The notes beneath the pieces were generated by a model, which saw nothing but the letters and a program-made list of their open reading frames with translations, searched no databases and had not been told where the DNA came from. Position numbers and translations under genes: made by a program. A stretch of 64,000 nucleotides of DNA from Methylobacterium sp. J-078 (GTDB lineage: Bacteria > Pseudomonadota > Alphaproteobacteria > Rhizobiales > Beijerinckiaceae), in assembly GCF_022829285.1 (NCBI RefSeq), contig NZ_JAKSYI010000094.1, positions 93,798 to 157,797 on the forward strand. The letters run 5' to 3'. This document shows positions 1-9,100 of the stretch, in pieces (position 1 is the stretch's first letter; each line of letters begins with the position of its first letter).

Positions 1-1581
1 GTTCACCGCCTCGATGCCGCCGGCCGCGAAGGCATTGGCGGCGAAGGTCGAGCGGGCGTTGAAGACCGCCACGGGCCCGAGATTGGCCAGGAACACCGAT
101 GGGCGGCGGCCCTGCGCGGCGAGCACCGCGTCGGACGCGTCGCGCAGAGCCTCGTAGGGCTCGGCGAGGCGCAGCGAGGGCAGGGGTGCCGCGGTGATGG
201 CCGCTCCGCCGCCGAAGCCGGCGGCCGGGGGCGCCGCCACCGGGGCGGCGTCCAGCACCGTGACGGGCTTCTCGGCGAGGTAGGGGAACTCGCTGGCGCC
301 GGTCAGGGCCTCGCGCCGGGTGGCGACGTTCCGGGCCCGGATCGTCTGCGTGGCGGCGATCCGCCCCTGGATCGCGCCGGCCTGCAGGCTCGCGACGATG
401 CCGCCCTCGCGCTCGATTTCCTGGAACGCGGCCCAGGCCGCCGTGGTCAACTCGCCCGTCAGCGTCTCGAAGCTGCCGGCACCGGCGGCCGGGTCGGCGA
501 CGCGGGCGAGGTTGGATTCCTCGATGAGAACGATCTGGCTGTTGCGCACCACCCGGCGCGCGAAGGCGTCGCTCAGGCCGAGTGCCGCCGTGTAGGGCAG
601 GGCGGTGATCGCGTCGGCGCCGCCGAGGCCCGCCGAGCAGGCGGCCATGGCGGTACGCAGGATGTTCACGAAGGGGTCGCGACGGCTCATCATCCGCCAG
701 GCGGTCTCGGCATGCAGGCGGAGCGGCTTGGGGGACAGCCCGCAGGCCGCTTCCACCCGGGCCCACAGCCGGCGCATGGCCCGGAACTTGGCGATGGTCA
801 GGAATTCGTCGGCATCGGCGGTCAGCAGGATCGCGACGGCATCCCGAGCGCGCTCCAGCGCGTGCCCGTTGGCCTCCAGCACGCGCAGGTAGGCCACGGC
901 GGTGGCGAGCACGGCCGCGAGTTCGGCGGCCTCGCTGGCCCCGGCCTCATGGTAGGGCCGGCCGTCGGCGAGGCAGGCGCGACCCGTGAAGCCCTCGGCA
1001 TCGAAGGCCGCGAGGGTGCGGCCGAGTTCGGCCCCGTGATCCTCCGCCAGGGAGCCGCCGGAAGCGAGGGTGCCGATGGGGTCGAGGCCGAGGTCGAGGT
1101 CGAGGCCCTTCAGGGTCTCGCCGCGGGCCTTGACCACGTCCCGGATCAGGAAGGCGGCTTCGATCCCACGCGCGCCTGCGTCCAGACGTGTGGCGATCAG
1201 GGGAAGCATGACGTTGCCGAGCGCCGCGTCGAGGTCGGCGGCATTGGTCGCGGTGAGGCCGTAGCCCCGCGCGGCGGGGGCGCCGGCGAAGACCAGCGTC
1301 AGGGCGTCCGCGCCGCCCTCGAGATCGGCGAGGGCTAAGGCGCTCGCCTGGGCGCCGTCCGGGTGGTCGACCCGCTGGGAGACCCGCCAGGGGCCGGGGG
1401 CCCGCACGGGCTGCGCCACCGGCGCCGCGGCGTCGTAGAGGGGTTCGATGCGGATGCCGTCGGCCGTCTTCGAGACGAGGCGCTTCTCGAAATCTCCGCC
1501 TTTCAGGACACCGTCGACGAGGCCGAGCCAGCGCTCGCGGGTCGCGGGCGGAAACAGGTCGGCGAGGGGACGGTCTTCCAT
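1..1581 (-). CDS. mutA: Methylmalonyl-CoA mutase small (beta) subunit, C-terminus off window
   Basis: Non-catalytic partner of the B12-dependent mutase that interconverts methylmalonyl-CoA and succinyl-CoA; in methylotrophic Rhizobiales it serves the ethylmalonyl-CoA pathway. The visible 527 codons are open from an ATG (MEDRPLADLFPPATRERW) to the window edge. They carry family traits such as FLTIAKFRAMRRLWARV, HAETAWRMMSRRDPFVNILR and a TALPYTAALGLSDAFARR stretch, which belong to the substrate-binding TIM-barrel half. The last visible residues enter the region leading to the B12-like domain, so the degenerate cobalamin fold cannot be judged. The large subunit gene is not in view and would lie either downstream, beyond the left edge, or elsewhere. 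The call is firm on the fold; large versus small subunit is judged from the diverged, shorter N-terminus. Confidence 0.88.
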   Translation of the reverse strand, partial: MEDRPLADLFPPATRERWLGLVDGVLKGGDFEKRLVSKTADGIRIEPLYDAAAPVAQPVRAPGPWRVSQRVDHPDGAQASALALADLEGGADALTLVFAGAPAARGYGLTATNAADLDAALGNVMLPLIATRLDAGARGIEAAFLIRDVVKARGETLKGLDLDLGLDPIGTLASGGSLAEDHGAELGRTLAAFDAEGFTGRACLADGRPYHEAGASEAAELAAVLATAVAYLRVLEANGHALERARDAVAILLTADADEFLTIAKFRAMRRLWARVEAACGLSPKPLRLHAETAWRMMSRRDPFVNILRTAMAACSAGLGGADAITALPYTAALGLSDAFARRVVRNSQIVLIEESNLARVADPAAGAGSFETLTGELTTAAWAAFQEIEREGGIVASLQAGAIQGRIAATQTIRARNVATRREALTGASEFPYLAEKPVTVLDAAPVAAPPAAGFGGGAAITAAPLPSLRLAEPYEALRDASDAVLAAQGRRPSVFLANLGPVAVFNARSTFAANAFAAGGIEAVN

Positions 1582-1602
1582 CGGGGCTGGCCTCCGCATG
1601 TG

Positions 1603-1640
1603 CTTGGCTCCGGCCAAGCGGCTTGGCTCCGGCCAAGCGC
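1603..1640. repeat. Tandem pair of 19-bp self-complementary units upstream of mutA
   Basis: Two head-to-tail copies of CTTGGCTCCGGCCAAGCGS differ only in the last base. Each copy is itself an inverted repeat (CTTGGC, 4-base loop, GCCAAG), so the region can form two small adjacent hairpins. It lies about 20 bp upstream of the mutA start codon, inside its probable 5' untranslated region. Whether it is an operator, an RNA element or a chance duplication cannot be told from one copy. Confidence 0.75.
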
Positions 1641-1759
1641 GGCCGGGCTGTCTTTCCGGACAGCCCTTGCACGCCGTCGCGCGCGGACGCAATCGCCCTC
1701 GCGTCTTGTATTTTAAATCCCAATCCGCCCGGGCGCCGCCCCCGGTCGTGGAGGTCCGA

Positions 1760-2566
1760 TCAGCCGAAGATGATCAGGCCCGCGAAGCCGAGCGAGCCGA
1801 CGATGATGCGCCACCAGGCGAACAGGCGAAATCCGTGCGAGGCGACGTAGTCGAGCACCGTCCGCACCACGATGAAGGCCGAAATGAAGGCCACGATGAA
1901 GCCGATCACGATCAGGCCGGTGTCGTCGCGCGAGAGGTTCTTGTAGTTGTCGAGCAGGTCCTTGGCGAAGGCGCCTGCCATGGTGGGGATCGCGAGGTAG
2001 AACGAGAATTCGGTGGCCGAGCGCTTGTCTGCGCCCATCAGCATCGCGCCCACGATGGTGGCGCCCGAGCGCGACACGCCGGGGATCATGGCGAGACACT
2101 GGAACAGGCCGATCTTCAGGTCCATCGGCAGGGTGAAGTCGAAGACGTCGCGCTTCTTCACCTCGAGGTCGGTGTCGTCGAGGACGAGCAGCACCAGACC
2201 GCCGGCCACCAGGGTCGCGCAGACGATCCAGGGGTTGAACAGGTAGAACTTGATGTATTTCGAGAAGAGGCCGCCGATGATGGCCGCCGGCAGGAACGCC
2301 AGCAGGATGCCGGCCACGAAGCGGCGCGCCCTGGGGTCGTTGGGCAGCGCCAGGGTGATGCCGAGCAGCCGCCGGAAGTAGACCGCCAGGATCGCCAGGA
2401 TGGCGCCGAGCTGGATCAGCACCTCGAAGGTGTTGTTGGGGGACTGGAAGCCGATGAAGTGCCCCACCAGGAGCTGGTGCCCCGTCGACGAGACGGGGAT
2501 GAACTCGGTCGCCCCCTCCACCACGGCGAGCACGACCGCCTTCGCGATGCCCATCGCATCCATCAT
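1760..2566 (-). CDS. uppP: Undecaprenyl-diphosphatase UppP (BacA family)
   Basis: Integral membrane phosphatase that dephosphorylates undecaprenyl diphosphate to recycle the lipid carrier for peptidoglycan and other envelope polymers; overexpression classically gives bacitracin resistance. The 268-residue length is typical. The two family motifs are intact: [14 protein letters not shown] (residues 17-30, with the paired Glu and the His) and [10 protein letters not shown] near residue 164. Several hydrophobic spans alternate with short loops. The start has two further ATGs within five residues (MMDAMG), so the exact initiator is uncertain by a few codons. It shares its strand with mutA but is separated by about 180 bp, and is probably transcribed on its own. 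Confidence 0.95.
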   Translation of the reverse strand: MMDAMGIAKAVVLAVVEGATEFIPVSSTGHQLLVGHFIGFQSPNNTFEVLIQLGAILAILAVYFRRLLGITLALPNDPRARRFVAGILLAFLPAAIIGGLFSKYIKFYLFNPWIVCATLVAGGLVLLVLDDTDLEVKKRDVFDFTLPMDLKIGLFQCLAMIPGVSRSGATIVGAMLMGADKRSATEFSFYLAIPTMAGAFAKDLLDNYKNLSRDDTGLIVIGFIVAFISAFIVVRTVLDYVASHGFRLFAWWRIIVGSLGFAGLIIFG

Positions 2567-2822
2567 CTCATCGCCTCGACGGTTTGGGTGTCTGGGAAGG
2601 CCCGGCCGGTGACACGCTCTAAGCCCGGTGGTTCATCCGGCGGCGCTTCCATCGCGGATCGAACGTGATCCATCAAGGTTGACGGATGGTTATCGCGTTC
2701 GCGACGGGCGTGTTAATGAGGCGGCAATGATCGGGCAATAAGTCTTACCCGGCCGACCATCCCCGCCGGGCACCGACGCGGTTCGTTCCCCCGGCAAACC
2801 TTCCCCGTGCGAAACGGCCTCG

Positions 2823-3515
2823 ATGGCGACGCTTTACCACTCTCCCTTCTGCCCGCATTCCCGGTTCATCCGCCTCGTTCTCTCCGAGATGGGGATGGAG
2901 CCGACGCTGATGGAGGAGCGTGCCTGGGACCGGCGCGAGGCCTTCCTGCTGATCAACCCGGCCGGGACCACCCCGGTGCTGGTGGAGCAGACCGGTCTGG
3001 CCGTGCCCGGCGCCGGCATCATCGCCGAGTATCTCGACGAGACCCGGGGCCTCGGCCTCAGCGGTCGGCGCCTCCTGCCCGAGACGACGGCGGCGCGGGT
3101 CGAGGTGCGCCGCCTGCTCGACTGGTTCCTGGTGAAGTTCAACGCCGAGGTCACCGAGTACCTCGTCACGGAAAAGATCTCGAAGCGCTTCATGAACAGC
3201 GCCAACGGCGGCGGCCCGCCGGACATGCATGCCATTCGGGCGGCGCGCACGAATGTGCGCTACCACATGAAATACATCGGCTACCTGATGTCCCGCCGGA
3301 AGTGGATCGCGGGCGACCATCTGACCTATGCGGATCTCGCGGCGGCGGCCCACCTCTCCTGCGTGGATTATCTCGGCGACGTGCCATGGGACGAGGACGA
3401 GACGGCGAGGGACTGGTACGCGCGTGTGAAGTCGCGTCCGTCCTTCCGCACGCTCCTGGCGGACCGGGTGCCCGGCATGGCGCCGGCCGACCACTACGCG
3501 AACCTGGATTTTTGA
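2823..3515 (+). CDS. Glutathione S-transferase family protein
   Basis: Predicted cytosolic GST. The N-terminal thioredoxin-like half starts [15 protein letters not shown], with a CPHS motif at residues 10-13 in the place of the GSH-activating residue of beta/omega-like GSTs. An all-helical C-terminal half follows, with a typical [16 protein letters not shown] helix. At 230 residues the length fits the family. Substrate is unknown. It is the first gene of a tightly packed trio: its TGA overlaps the probable TTG start of queG. Genes of this kind sit next to queG in several alphaproteobacteria (general recollection, not tested). Confidence 0.88.
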   Translation: MATLYHSPFCPHSRFIRLVLSEMGMEPTLMEERAWDRREAFLLINPAGTTPVLVEQTGLAVPGAGIIAEYLDETRGLGLSGRRLLPETTAARVEVRRLLDWFLVKFNAEVTEYLVTEKISKRFMNSANGGGPPDMHAIRAARTNVRYHMKYIGYLMSRRKWIAGDHLTYADLAAAAHLSCVDYLGDVPWDEDETARDWYARVKSRPSFRTLLADRVPGMAPADHYANLDF

Positions 3516-4729
3516 ACGCATCACCACCGGCGCAGGCAGCGCGGTCGACGAAGGCACCGCGCAAGGTCCTGGCGGGCGCCGACCTGCGCCGGGCGGTCGA
3601 GGCACGGGCGCGCCTCCTCGGCTTCGAGGCTGTCCGCATCACGCGGCCCGACGCCGTCCCCGAACTCCGGGACAGGTTGGTCGCCTGGCTCGCGGACGGC
3701 CACCACGGCGAGATGGACTGGATGGCGGAGCGCGCCGACCAGCGCGCCGATCCCGCCACCCTGTGGCCCGGCGTCCGCAGCGTCGTCGTGCTGGGGATGA
3801 ATTACGGGCCCGAGGGCGACCCCCTCGCGCTCCTGGCGCAACGTAAGCGGGGCGCCATCGCGGCCTATGCCCAGCGGCGCGACTACCACGAGGTGGTCAA
3901 GGGCAAGCTCAAGGAACTCGGCGGCTATCTCTCCGCCAAGGGCGACGTCCGCGTGAAGGTCTTCGTCGACACGGCGCCCGTGATGGAGAAGCCGCTGGCG
4001 GCTGCCGCCGGGCTCGGCTGGCAGGGCAAGCACACGGTGCTGGTCTCGCGCGACCTCGGTAACTGGCTGCTGCTCGGCGCGATCTACACCTCCGCCGAGC
4101 TGGAGCCGGACGCGCCGGAGGGCGACCATTGCGGCTCGTGCCGCCGCTGCCTCGACATCTGCCCGACGAACGCCTTCCCGGCTCCCTACCAACTCGATGC
4201 GCGCCGCTGCATCAGCTACCTCACCATCGAGCACGTGGGACCGATCCCGACCGAGTTCCGCGCCGCCATCGGCAACCGGATCTTCGGCTGCGACGACTGC
4301 CTGGCGGTCTGTCCCTGGAACAAGTTCGCGGCCGTGGCGGCGGAGGGGCGCATGGCCGCCCGCGCGGACCTCGCCGCGCCGCCGCTCGCCGACCTCGCCC
4401 GCCTCGACGACGCGGCCTTCCGCGCGCGCTTTGCCGGCACGCCGGTCAAGCGCACGGGGCGCGACCGCTTCCTGCGCAACGTCCTCGTCGCGATCGGAAA
4501 TTCCGGCGCGCCCAGCCTCGCGGACGCGGCGGAGGCGAACCTGTCCGATTCCTCGCCCCTCGTGCGCGGCATGGCGGTGTGGGCCCTCGGCCGCCTCGTC
4601 GCCCCGGCGCGGCTGCGGGACCTTTTCAACGCCCGGGGTTTGGGCGAAACCGACGACGCCGTCCGGGACGAGTGGCGCATCGCCCTCGATTCCGATGGCT
4701 CCGGGATACCAGGACACGCCGCCTCATGA
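3512..4729 (+). CDS. queG: Epoxyqueuosine reductase QueG
   Basis: Cobalamin- and iron-sulfur-dependent enzyme that reduces epoxyqueuosine to queuosine in the wobble position of GUN-anticodon tRNAs. Two 4Fe-4S signatures are complete: [12 protein letters not shown] from residue about 207 and [13 protein letters not shown] from about 260. A C-terminal HEAT-like segment ([16 protein letters not shown]) matches the family. No ATG lies upstream of the conserved start of the domain; a TTG overlapping the GST stop codon (TTGA) gives 405 residues and translational coupling, so I chose it. The next gene overlaps by four bases (ATGA). The start is the only uncertain point. Confidence 0.93.
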   Translation: MNASPPAQAARSTKAPRKVLAGADLRRAVEARARLLGFEAVRITRPDAVPELRDRLVAWLADGHHGEMDWMAERADQRADPATLWPGVRSVVVLGMNYGPEGDPLALLAQRKRGAIAAYAQRRDYHEVVKGKLKELGGYLSAKGDVRVKVFVDTAPVMEKPLAAAAGLGWQGKHTVLVSRDLGNWLLLGAIYTSAELEPDAPEGDHCGSCRRCLDICPTNAFPAPYQLDARRCISYLTIEHVGPIPTEFRAAIGNRIFGCDDCLAVCPWNKFAAVAAEGRMAARADLAAPPLADLARLDDAAFRARFAGTPVKRTGRDRFLRNVLVAIGNSGAPSLADAAEANLSDSSPLVRGMAVWALGRLVAPARLRDLFNARGLGETDDAVRDEWRIALDSDGSGIPGHAAS

Positions 4730-5586
4730 ACCTTTTCGTCTTCGGTCTCGGCTTCACCGCCCGCCGCTTCGTCGAGCGTGCCCGTAGCCGCTTCGACACG
4801 GTGCGCGCCACGGTCACCGATCCGGCGCGGACCGGACCGGGCGCTATCGCCGAGATGCGGGCCTTCGGACCGGATTCCGACGATCCCCGCATCGCGGCCG
4901 ATCTCGCCGACACGGACGTGCTCCTCGTCTCGGCGCCGCCGGGGCGCGACGGCGACACGGTGCTGGAGCGCTACCGCGCGTCCATCGCCGACAGCCGTAT
5001 CGGCTGGATCGGCTACCTCTCGACCATTGGGGTCTACGGCGACCACCAGGGCGCCTGGATCGACGAGGAGACGGCCCCGAGCCCGGTGAGCGGACGCTCG
5101 CGCGGGCGTCTCTCCGTCGAGAACGACTGGCTGGCGCTGGGCGCCGAGACGGGCAAGGCCGTGCAGGTGTTCCGCCTGTCGGGCATCTACGGACCGGGGC
5201 GCAATCCGATCGTGAAGCTGCGCGAGGGCAAGTCGCAGCGTATCATCAAGCCGGGGCAGGTCTTCAACCGCATCCACGTGGACGATATCGCCACGACGCT
5301 GCTGGCCTCGATCGACCGGCCGCGCAACGGCGCGGTCTATAACGTCACCGACGACGAACCGACGCCACCGCAGGTGGTCACCGAATACGCCGCCAAGCTC
5401 GCCGGGCTCCCGCTGCCCCCGGAGGTCGATTTCGAGACCGCCGACCTCAGCCCGATGGCGCGCAGCTTCTACGGCGAGAACAAGCGGGTGCGGAACCTCC
5501 GTATCCGGGAGGAACTCGGCGTCGACCTCGCCTATCCGACCTATCGCGAGGGACTTGCCACCCTCGTGGCGGATGCCCGGGCCTGA
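4726..5586 (+). CDS. SDR-type NAD(P)-dependent epimerase/dehydratase family protein
   Basis: Rossmann-fold protein of the extended/atypical short-chain dehydrogenase group, 286 residues. The dinucleotide-binding loop is [10 protein letters not shown] at residues 6-15; a [11 protein letters not shown] segment and the [10 protein letters not shown] and [11 protein letters not shown] segments are typical of YeeZ-like and NAD-epimerase-like members. A classical YxxxK catalytic pair is not obvious. The start codon overlaps the queG stop as ATGA, so it is the last gene of the GST-queG-SDR operon. The substrate is unknown, and a role in queuosine metabolism would be guesswork. Confidence 0.85.
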   Translation: MNLFVFGLGFTARRFVERARSRFDTVRATVTDPARTGPGAIAEMRAFGPDSDDPRIAADLADTDVLLVSAPPGRDGDTVLERYRASIADSRIGWIGYLSTIGVYGDHQGAWIDEETAPSPVSGRSRGRLSVENDWLALGAETGKAVQVFRLSGIYGPGRNPIVKLREGKSQRIIKPGQVFNRIHVDDIATTLLASIDRPRNGAVYNVTDDEPTPPQVVTEYAAKLAGLPLPPEVDFETADLSPMARSFYGENKRVRNLRIREELGVDLAYPTYREGLATLVADARA

Positions 5587-5592
5587 CGTCGA

Positions 5593-6630
5593 TCAGGCCG
5601 CCTGCCGGTTCGCCGCCGGCCCGAAATGGTCGCGATAGCGCGCCGCGATCGCCGAGACCGGCAGCACGACGAAGACGTCGGTGGTGCCGAACTGGTGATC
5701 GATGACGGCGCCGTCGCCGAAGGTGGCGCCGACGCGCAGGTAGCCCTTGATCAGCGGGGGCAGGGCCTGCAGCGCCGCCTTCGGGTCCACGGCCTCGCGG
5801 GCGAGGCGGTTCATGGGCACGTAGCGCTCGGGCAGGGCGCGGGCGCACCAGCCCTCGGCGGCCCGGGCGTGGTGATGGAGGAAGCTCAACGGCAGGGCGA
5901 GCCGCTCCGGGTCCGTCCCCTCCAGGCTGGCGCAGCCCAGCATGGCGTCGATGCGATGGTGCTGAACATAGGCCCAGATGCCGGCCCAGAGCAGTTCCAC
6001 CGTCCGCTTCGTCCGGTAGGGCTTCAGCACGCAGGAGCGGCCGAGTTCGAGGAAGCGGGCACCCGGATTAGCCGCCATCACCGGAGCGATGTCGTATTCC
6101 CCCGCCGTGTAGAAACCGAAATGGCGGTCCGCCGCCTCCTGGCGCAGGAGCCGGTAGGTGCCGACCACCTTCGGCCGGGGCCGGCGGAACGGCTTGGCGG
6201 CGAAGGGCGTGGCGTCCACCGCCGCGTGGTCGATGACGAGGAGATGGTCGCAGACCGCATCGTAATCGTCGATGTCCCGGCGCGACAGCATCGCGAGGCC
6301 GCTCGGGACCGCCGACATCTCCTCGTAGAACACCCGGTAGCGCAGGCGCTGCGCCCGCCGGATCTCCGAGACGGTGGTGGCGAGCCGCACCTCCAGGCTG
6401 CCGATGCGCCCCAGGGTCGGCGCGAGGCCGGGCGCGGCCAGGGGCTTCTTCAGGCGCGGCTTGAATCGGATCGGAGTGGCCCCCGGCGGGAGCAGCAGGC
6501 CGCGGGGATGGAAGCCCGGCAGGCCGGCTTCCGCATTGCGCTGCTTGAGCCGGGCGAAGGGGGCGTGCACGTGCGCCTCCCAGCCATTGAGCCACGCCGT
6601 GGAGGCATCGCGCGCGAAGTTCGGGACCAT
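5593..6630 (-). CDS. GNAT-family N-acyltransferase, OlsB-like
   Basis: Member of the acyl-ACP-using GNAT branch typified by OlsB, which N-acylates ornithine in the first step of ornithine-lipid synthesis. Diagnostic parts are RAQRLRYRVFYEEMSA early in the domain, VVGTYRLLRQEAADRHFGFYTA, LELGRSCVLKPYR, and the C-terminal PPLIKGYLRVGATFGDGAVI. The enzyme would act at the inner face of the cytoplasmic membrane. I chose the ATG giving MVPNFARDAS; a GTG 90 bp upstream would add a poorly conserved-looking, Pro-rich stretch. It is convergent with the SDR gene, with only six bases between them. Acylation of an amine other than ornithine is possible. Confidence 0.8.
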   Translation of the reverse strand: MVPNFARDASTAWLNGWEAHVHAPFARLKQRNAEAGLPGFHPRGLLLPPGATPIRFKPRLKKPLAAPGLAPTLGRIGSLEVRLATTVSEIRRAQRLRYRVFYEEMSAVPSGLAMLSRRDIDDYDAVCDHLLVIDHAAVDATPFAAKPFRRPRPKVVGTYRLLRQEAADRHFGFYTAGEYDIAPVMAANPGARFLELGRSCVLKPYRTKRTVELLWAGIWAYVQHHRIDAMLGCASLEGTDPERLALPLSFLHHHARAAEGWCARALPERYVPMNRLAREAVDPKAALQALPPLIKGYLRVGATFGDGAVIDHQFGTTDVFVVLPVSAIAARYRDHFGPAANRQAA

Positions 6631-6830
6631 CGTCCAATCCGCCCTGTCGGGACACCGAGGCGGCTCCGCGGGAGCCCCTGGCCTCGTGCCTTCGGAGGGC
6701 CACAACATCACGAAGCGCACACGCTTTTATGACACGGATTACCGTTTTGCCAGAGGGGTTTGCAAAGTGAGGAGCCCGGTCCTCCGTGGACGCCGCGATG
6801 GGTAGTCGCCGAAGGACCGGACTCGGGATC

Positions 6831-7220
6831 TCAGACGAACTGGTTCAGGCCCGGGATCGAGCCGACGATCGGCCCCATGACGTCCTCGCCGGCCTTTTCG
6901 CGGCCATAGGCGAACAGCTCCTGGCCGAGGGGCTGCATCTGGCCCATCGGCACGCCGGCCGACATCAGCTTCTGGCCCAGAGCCATCACGCCGCCCCCGC
7001 CCATCATGCCGCCGAGCATGCCCATCAGGCCGCCACCGCCCTCGCCGGCATTGGAATCGGCGATCGCGGTCTCGGATCCCGGCAGAGCGCCGAGCAGCTG
7101 GCTGACCTCGGTGGCGGGCCCCTCCTTCTGGAGGAAGGCCAGGATATGGCCGATGGCGGTCTGGGCCGTCGCGGCATCGAGGCCGGTCCGGTTCGTGACG
7201 CGGGCGATCAACTCTTCCAT
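6831..7220 (-). CDS. DUF2267-like small protein
   Basis: A 129-residue protein starting [20 protein letters not shown]. The N-terminal helical part, with [23 protein letters not shown], resembles the helical repeat unit of DUF2267/DUF2780-type proteins. It is followed by a Gly/Met-rich linker ([17 protein letters not shown]) and a helical tail ending GLNQFV. No signal peptide or membrane span is visible. Function is unknown. The ATG was preferred over a TTG two codons earlier because a GGAGC sequence sits at a suitable distance. It is divergent from the HerA-like gene, with a shared spacer of about 155 bp. Confidence 0.7.
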   Translation of the reverse strand: MEELIARVTNRTGLDAATAQTAIGHILAFLQKEGPATEVSQLLGALPGSETAIADSNAGEGGGGLMGMLGGMMGGGGVMALGQKLMSAGVPMGQMQPLGQELFAYGREKAGEDVMGPIVGSIPGLNQFV

Positions 7221-7376
7221 CTTCAAACAGCTCCAGCACGGTCGGGACCTAGTCCTTCCGGCCTCACCGCCGCGAAATCAAGGGCGGTCCGCGAAGCGCT
7301 GGAAAATGACGCGGGCGCGGCCCATAACCGTCACGGTCGATGCCGCGCCCCGGCCGGCGATGAGGAGCGGACGGTC

Positions 7377-8909
7377 ATGCAGGACGACGGCACGATCCTG
7401 GTCGGCAAGGCGCCGCTCAGGGATGGCACCCTGAAGGCTGAGGGTCTGACCCTCTGGCTCGCGAACCGCCACGGCCTGGTGGCGGGCGCCACCGGCACCG
7501 GCAAGACGGTGACCCTGCAGGTGATGGCGGAGGGCTTCTCCAACGCCGGCGTCCCGGTCTTCGCCGCCGACATCAAGGGCGACCTCTCGGGCTTGGCGGC
7601 GGCGGGCGAATCGAAGCCGGTCTTCGTCAAGCGGGCCGAGGAACTCGGAATCCCCTACGAGCCCGACCGCTTTCCGACGGTATTCTGGGACCTGTTCGGC
7701 GACCAGGGCCACCCGATCCGCTGCACCGTGATCGAGATGGGGCCGCTGCTGCTGGCGCGCCTCCTGGAACTCAACGACACCCAGGAGGGCGTGCTCAACA
7801 TCGCCTTTCGGGTTGCCGACGACAACAAGTGGCCGGTCCTCGACCTCAAGGATCTGCGCGCGCTCCTCCTTCACCTCACCGAGAACCTGAAGGCGATCTC
7901 GGGCCAGTACGGTAACGTCTCGGCGGCCTCTGTCGGCGCCATCCAGCGCCAGCTCCTGATGCTGGAGAACCAGGGCGCCGACCGGTTCTTCGGCGAGCCG
8001 GCCCTCGACCTAAACGACTTCATGCGGGTGGACCGCGAGGGACGGGGCATCGTCAACATCCTGGCCGCCGACAAGCTGATGCAGCGGCCCCGGCTCTACG
8101 CCTCGTTCCTGCTCTGGATGCTCTCCGAACTCTTCGAGCAGCTTCCGGAAGTCGGCGACCTCGACAAGCCCAAGTTGGTATTCTTCTTCGACGAGGCGCA
8201 CCTCCTATTCGACGACGCCCCGAAGGCGCTCCTCGACGCAGTGGAGCAGGTGGTCCGCCTGATCCGCTCGAAGGGCGTCGGCGTCTATTTCGTGACGCAG
8301 AACCCCCTCGACGTGCCGGAATCGGTGCTGGGCCAGCTCGGCAACCGGGTGCAGCATGCCCTGCGCGCCTTCACGCCCCGCGACCAGCGCGCCGTGAAGG
8401 CCGCCGCCGAGACGTTCCGGCAGAATCCCGGCTTCGACGTCGCCAAGGCGATCACCGAACTCGGTGTCGGCGAGGCTCTGGTGTCCTTCCTCGAGGCGAA
8501 GGGCACACCGTCGGTCGTCGAGCGCGCCCTGATCGCCCCGCCGCAGGGCCGCGTCGGCCCGATCACCCCCGCCGAGCGCGCCGAGATCATCGCGAAAAGC
8601 CCGTTGCGGGGCAAGTACGACCAGTCGGTCGACAACGAGAGCGCCTACGAGATGCTGGCCGCCCGCAAGGGCCTCGATGCAGGCGGTGGCGGCTCCGAGG
8701 GCAGCGAAGGCGGGCTCGGTGGGATGCTCGGGGGATGGCTCGAGAACCTGGTCGGCACGCAGCCGGCCGGCAAGAAGGGCCGGAAGCCGCCGCCGGGCCT
8801 CGCCGAGCAGGTCCTGGGCAATGCCGCCCGCTCGATGGCGCGCCGGGTCGGCACCGAGGTCGGGAATGTCATTCTCCGCAATGTTCTGGGTGGTTTGACG
8901 AAGCGCTAG
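7377..8909 (+). CDS. HerA-like / DUF853 (YjgR-type) ATPase
   Basis: Predicted cytosolic P-loop ATPase of the HerA-FtsK superfamily. The Walker A motif GATGTGKT is at residues 37-44 and the Walker B motif [12 protein letters not shown] near 266-277. A sensor-like [16 protein letters not shown] segment follows. The 510-residue length fits the family, whose cellular role is unsettled (DNA translocase or helicase is assumed by homology). The C-terminus has a Gly/Ser-rich linker ([11 protein letters not shown]) before a basic tail. I chose the ATG giving [14 protein letters not shown] because the in-frame sequence upstream is low-quality, anomalous coding. No nuclease partner (NurA) is nearby. Confidence 0.88.
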   Translation: MQDDGTILVGKAPLRDGTLKAEGLTLWLANRHGLVAGATGTGKTVTLQVMAEGFSNAGVPVFAADIKGDLSGLAAAGESKPVFVKRAEELGIPYEPDRFPTVFWDLFGDQGHPIRCTVIEMGPLLLARLLELNDTQEGVLNIAFRVADDNKWPVLDLKDLRALLLHLTENLKAISGQYGNVSAASVGAIQRQLLMLENQGADRFFGEPALDLNDFMRVDREGRGIVNILAADKLMQRPRLYASFLLWMLSELFEQLPEVGDLDKPKLVFFFDEAHLLFDDAPKALLDAVEQVVRLIRSKGVGVYFVTQNPLDVPESVLGQLGNRVQHALRAFTPRDQRAVKAAAETFRQNPGFDVAKAITELGVGEALVSFLEAKGTPSVVERALIAPPQGRVGPITPAERAEIIAKSPLRGKYDQSVDNESAYEMLAARKGLDAGGGGSEGSEGGLGGMLGGWLENLVGTQPAGKKGRKPPPGLAEQVLGNAARSMARRVGTEVGNVILRNVLGGLTKR

Positions 8910-9026
8910 CGCTTCGGCGCTCGCGTCCGTTGCCGCCGGTATCTCCTCGTCATCGACGTTTCGGAGATGAGCCAGTCGCGCATGAGGGTCCTCCAATGCG
9001 CGCTTGCTAAACGATCCATGTTGCGC

Positions 9027-9068
9027 CACGAAAATATGATCTTTAATCGGACTTTAATTATATTCGTG
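9027..9068. promoter_or_regulatory. AT-rich inverted repeat in the promoter region of the chemoreceptor gene
   Basis: CACGAA at the left end is mirrored by TTCGTG at the right end, with AT-rich sequence and two copies of CTTTAAT between. This is the AT-richest stretch within the first 30 kb and lies just ahead of a GGGGACG ribosome-binding site for the chemoreceptor gene. An operator or an AT-rich promoter is likely; no clear -35/-10 pair was recognised. Confidence 0.4.
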
Positions 9069-9100
9069 ATCAATATCCCCTACAAGGCAAGGGGACGATC

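Noticed and set aside
1448..2668. 406-residue open frame on the plus strand
   Set aside because: Antisense to mutA and uppP, both of which have clear family motifs. Composition is Arg/Glu/Asp/His-rich shadow coding.
7278..7874. 198-residue open frame on the minus strand
   Set aside because: Opposite strand of the HerA-like gene, overlapping its Walker A region; typical shadow.
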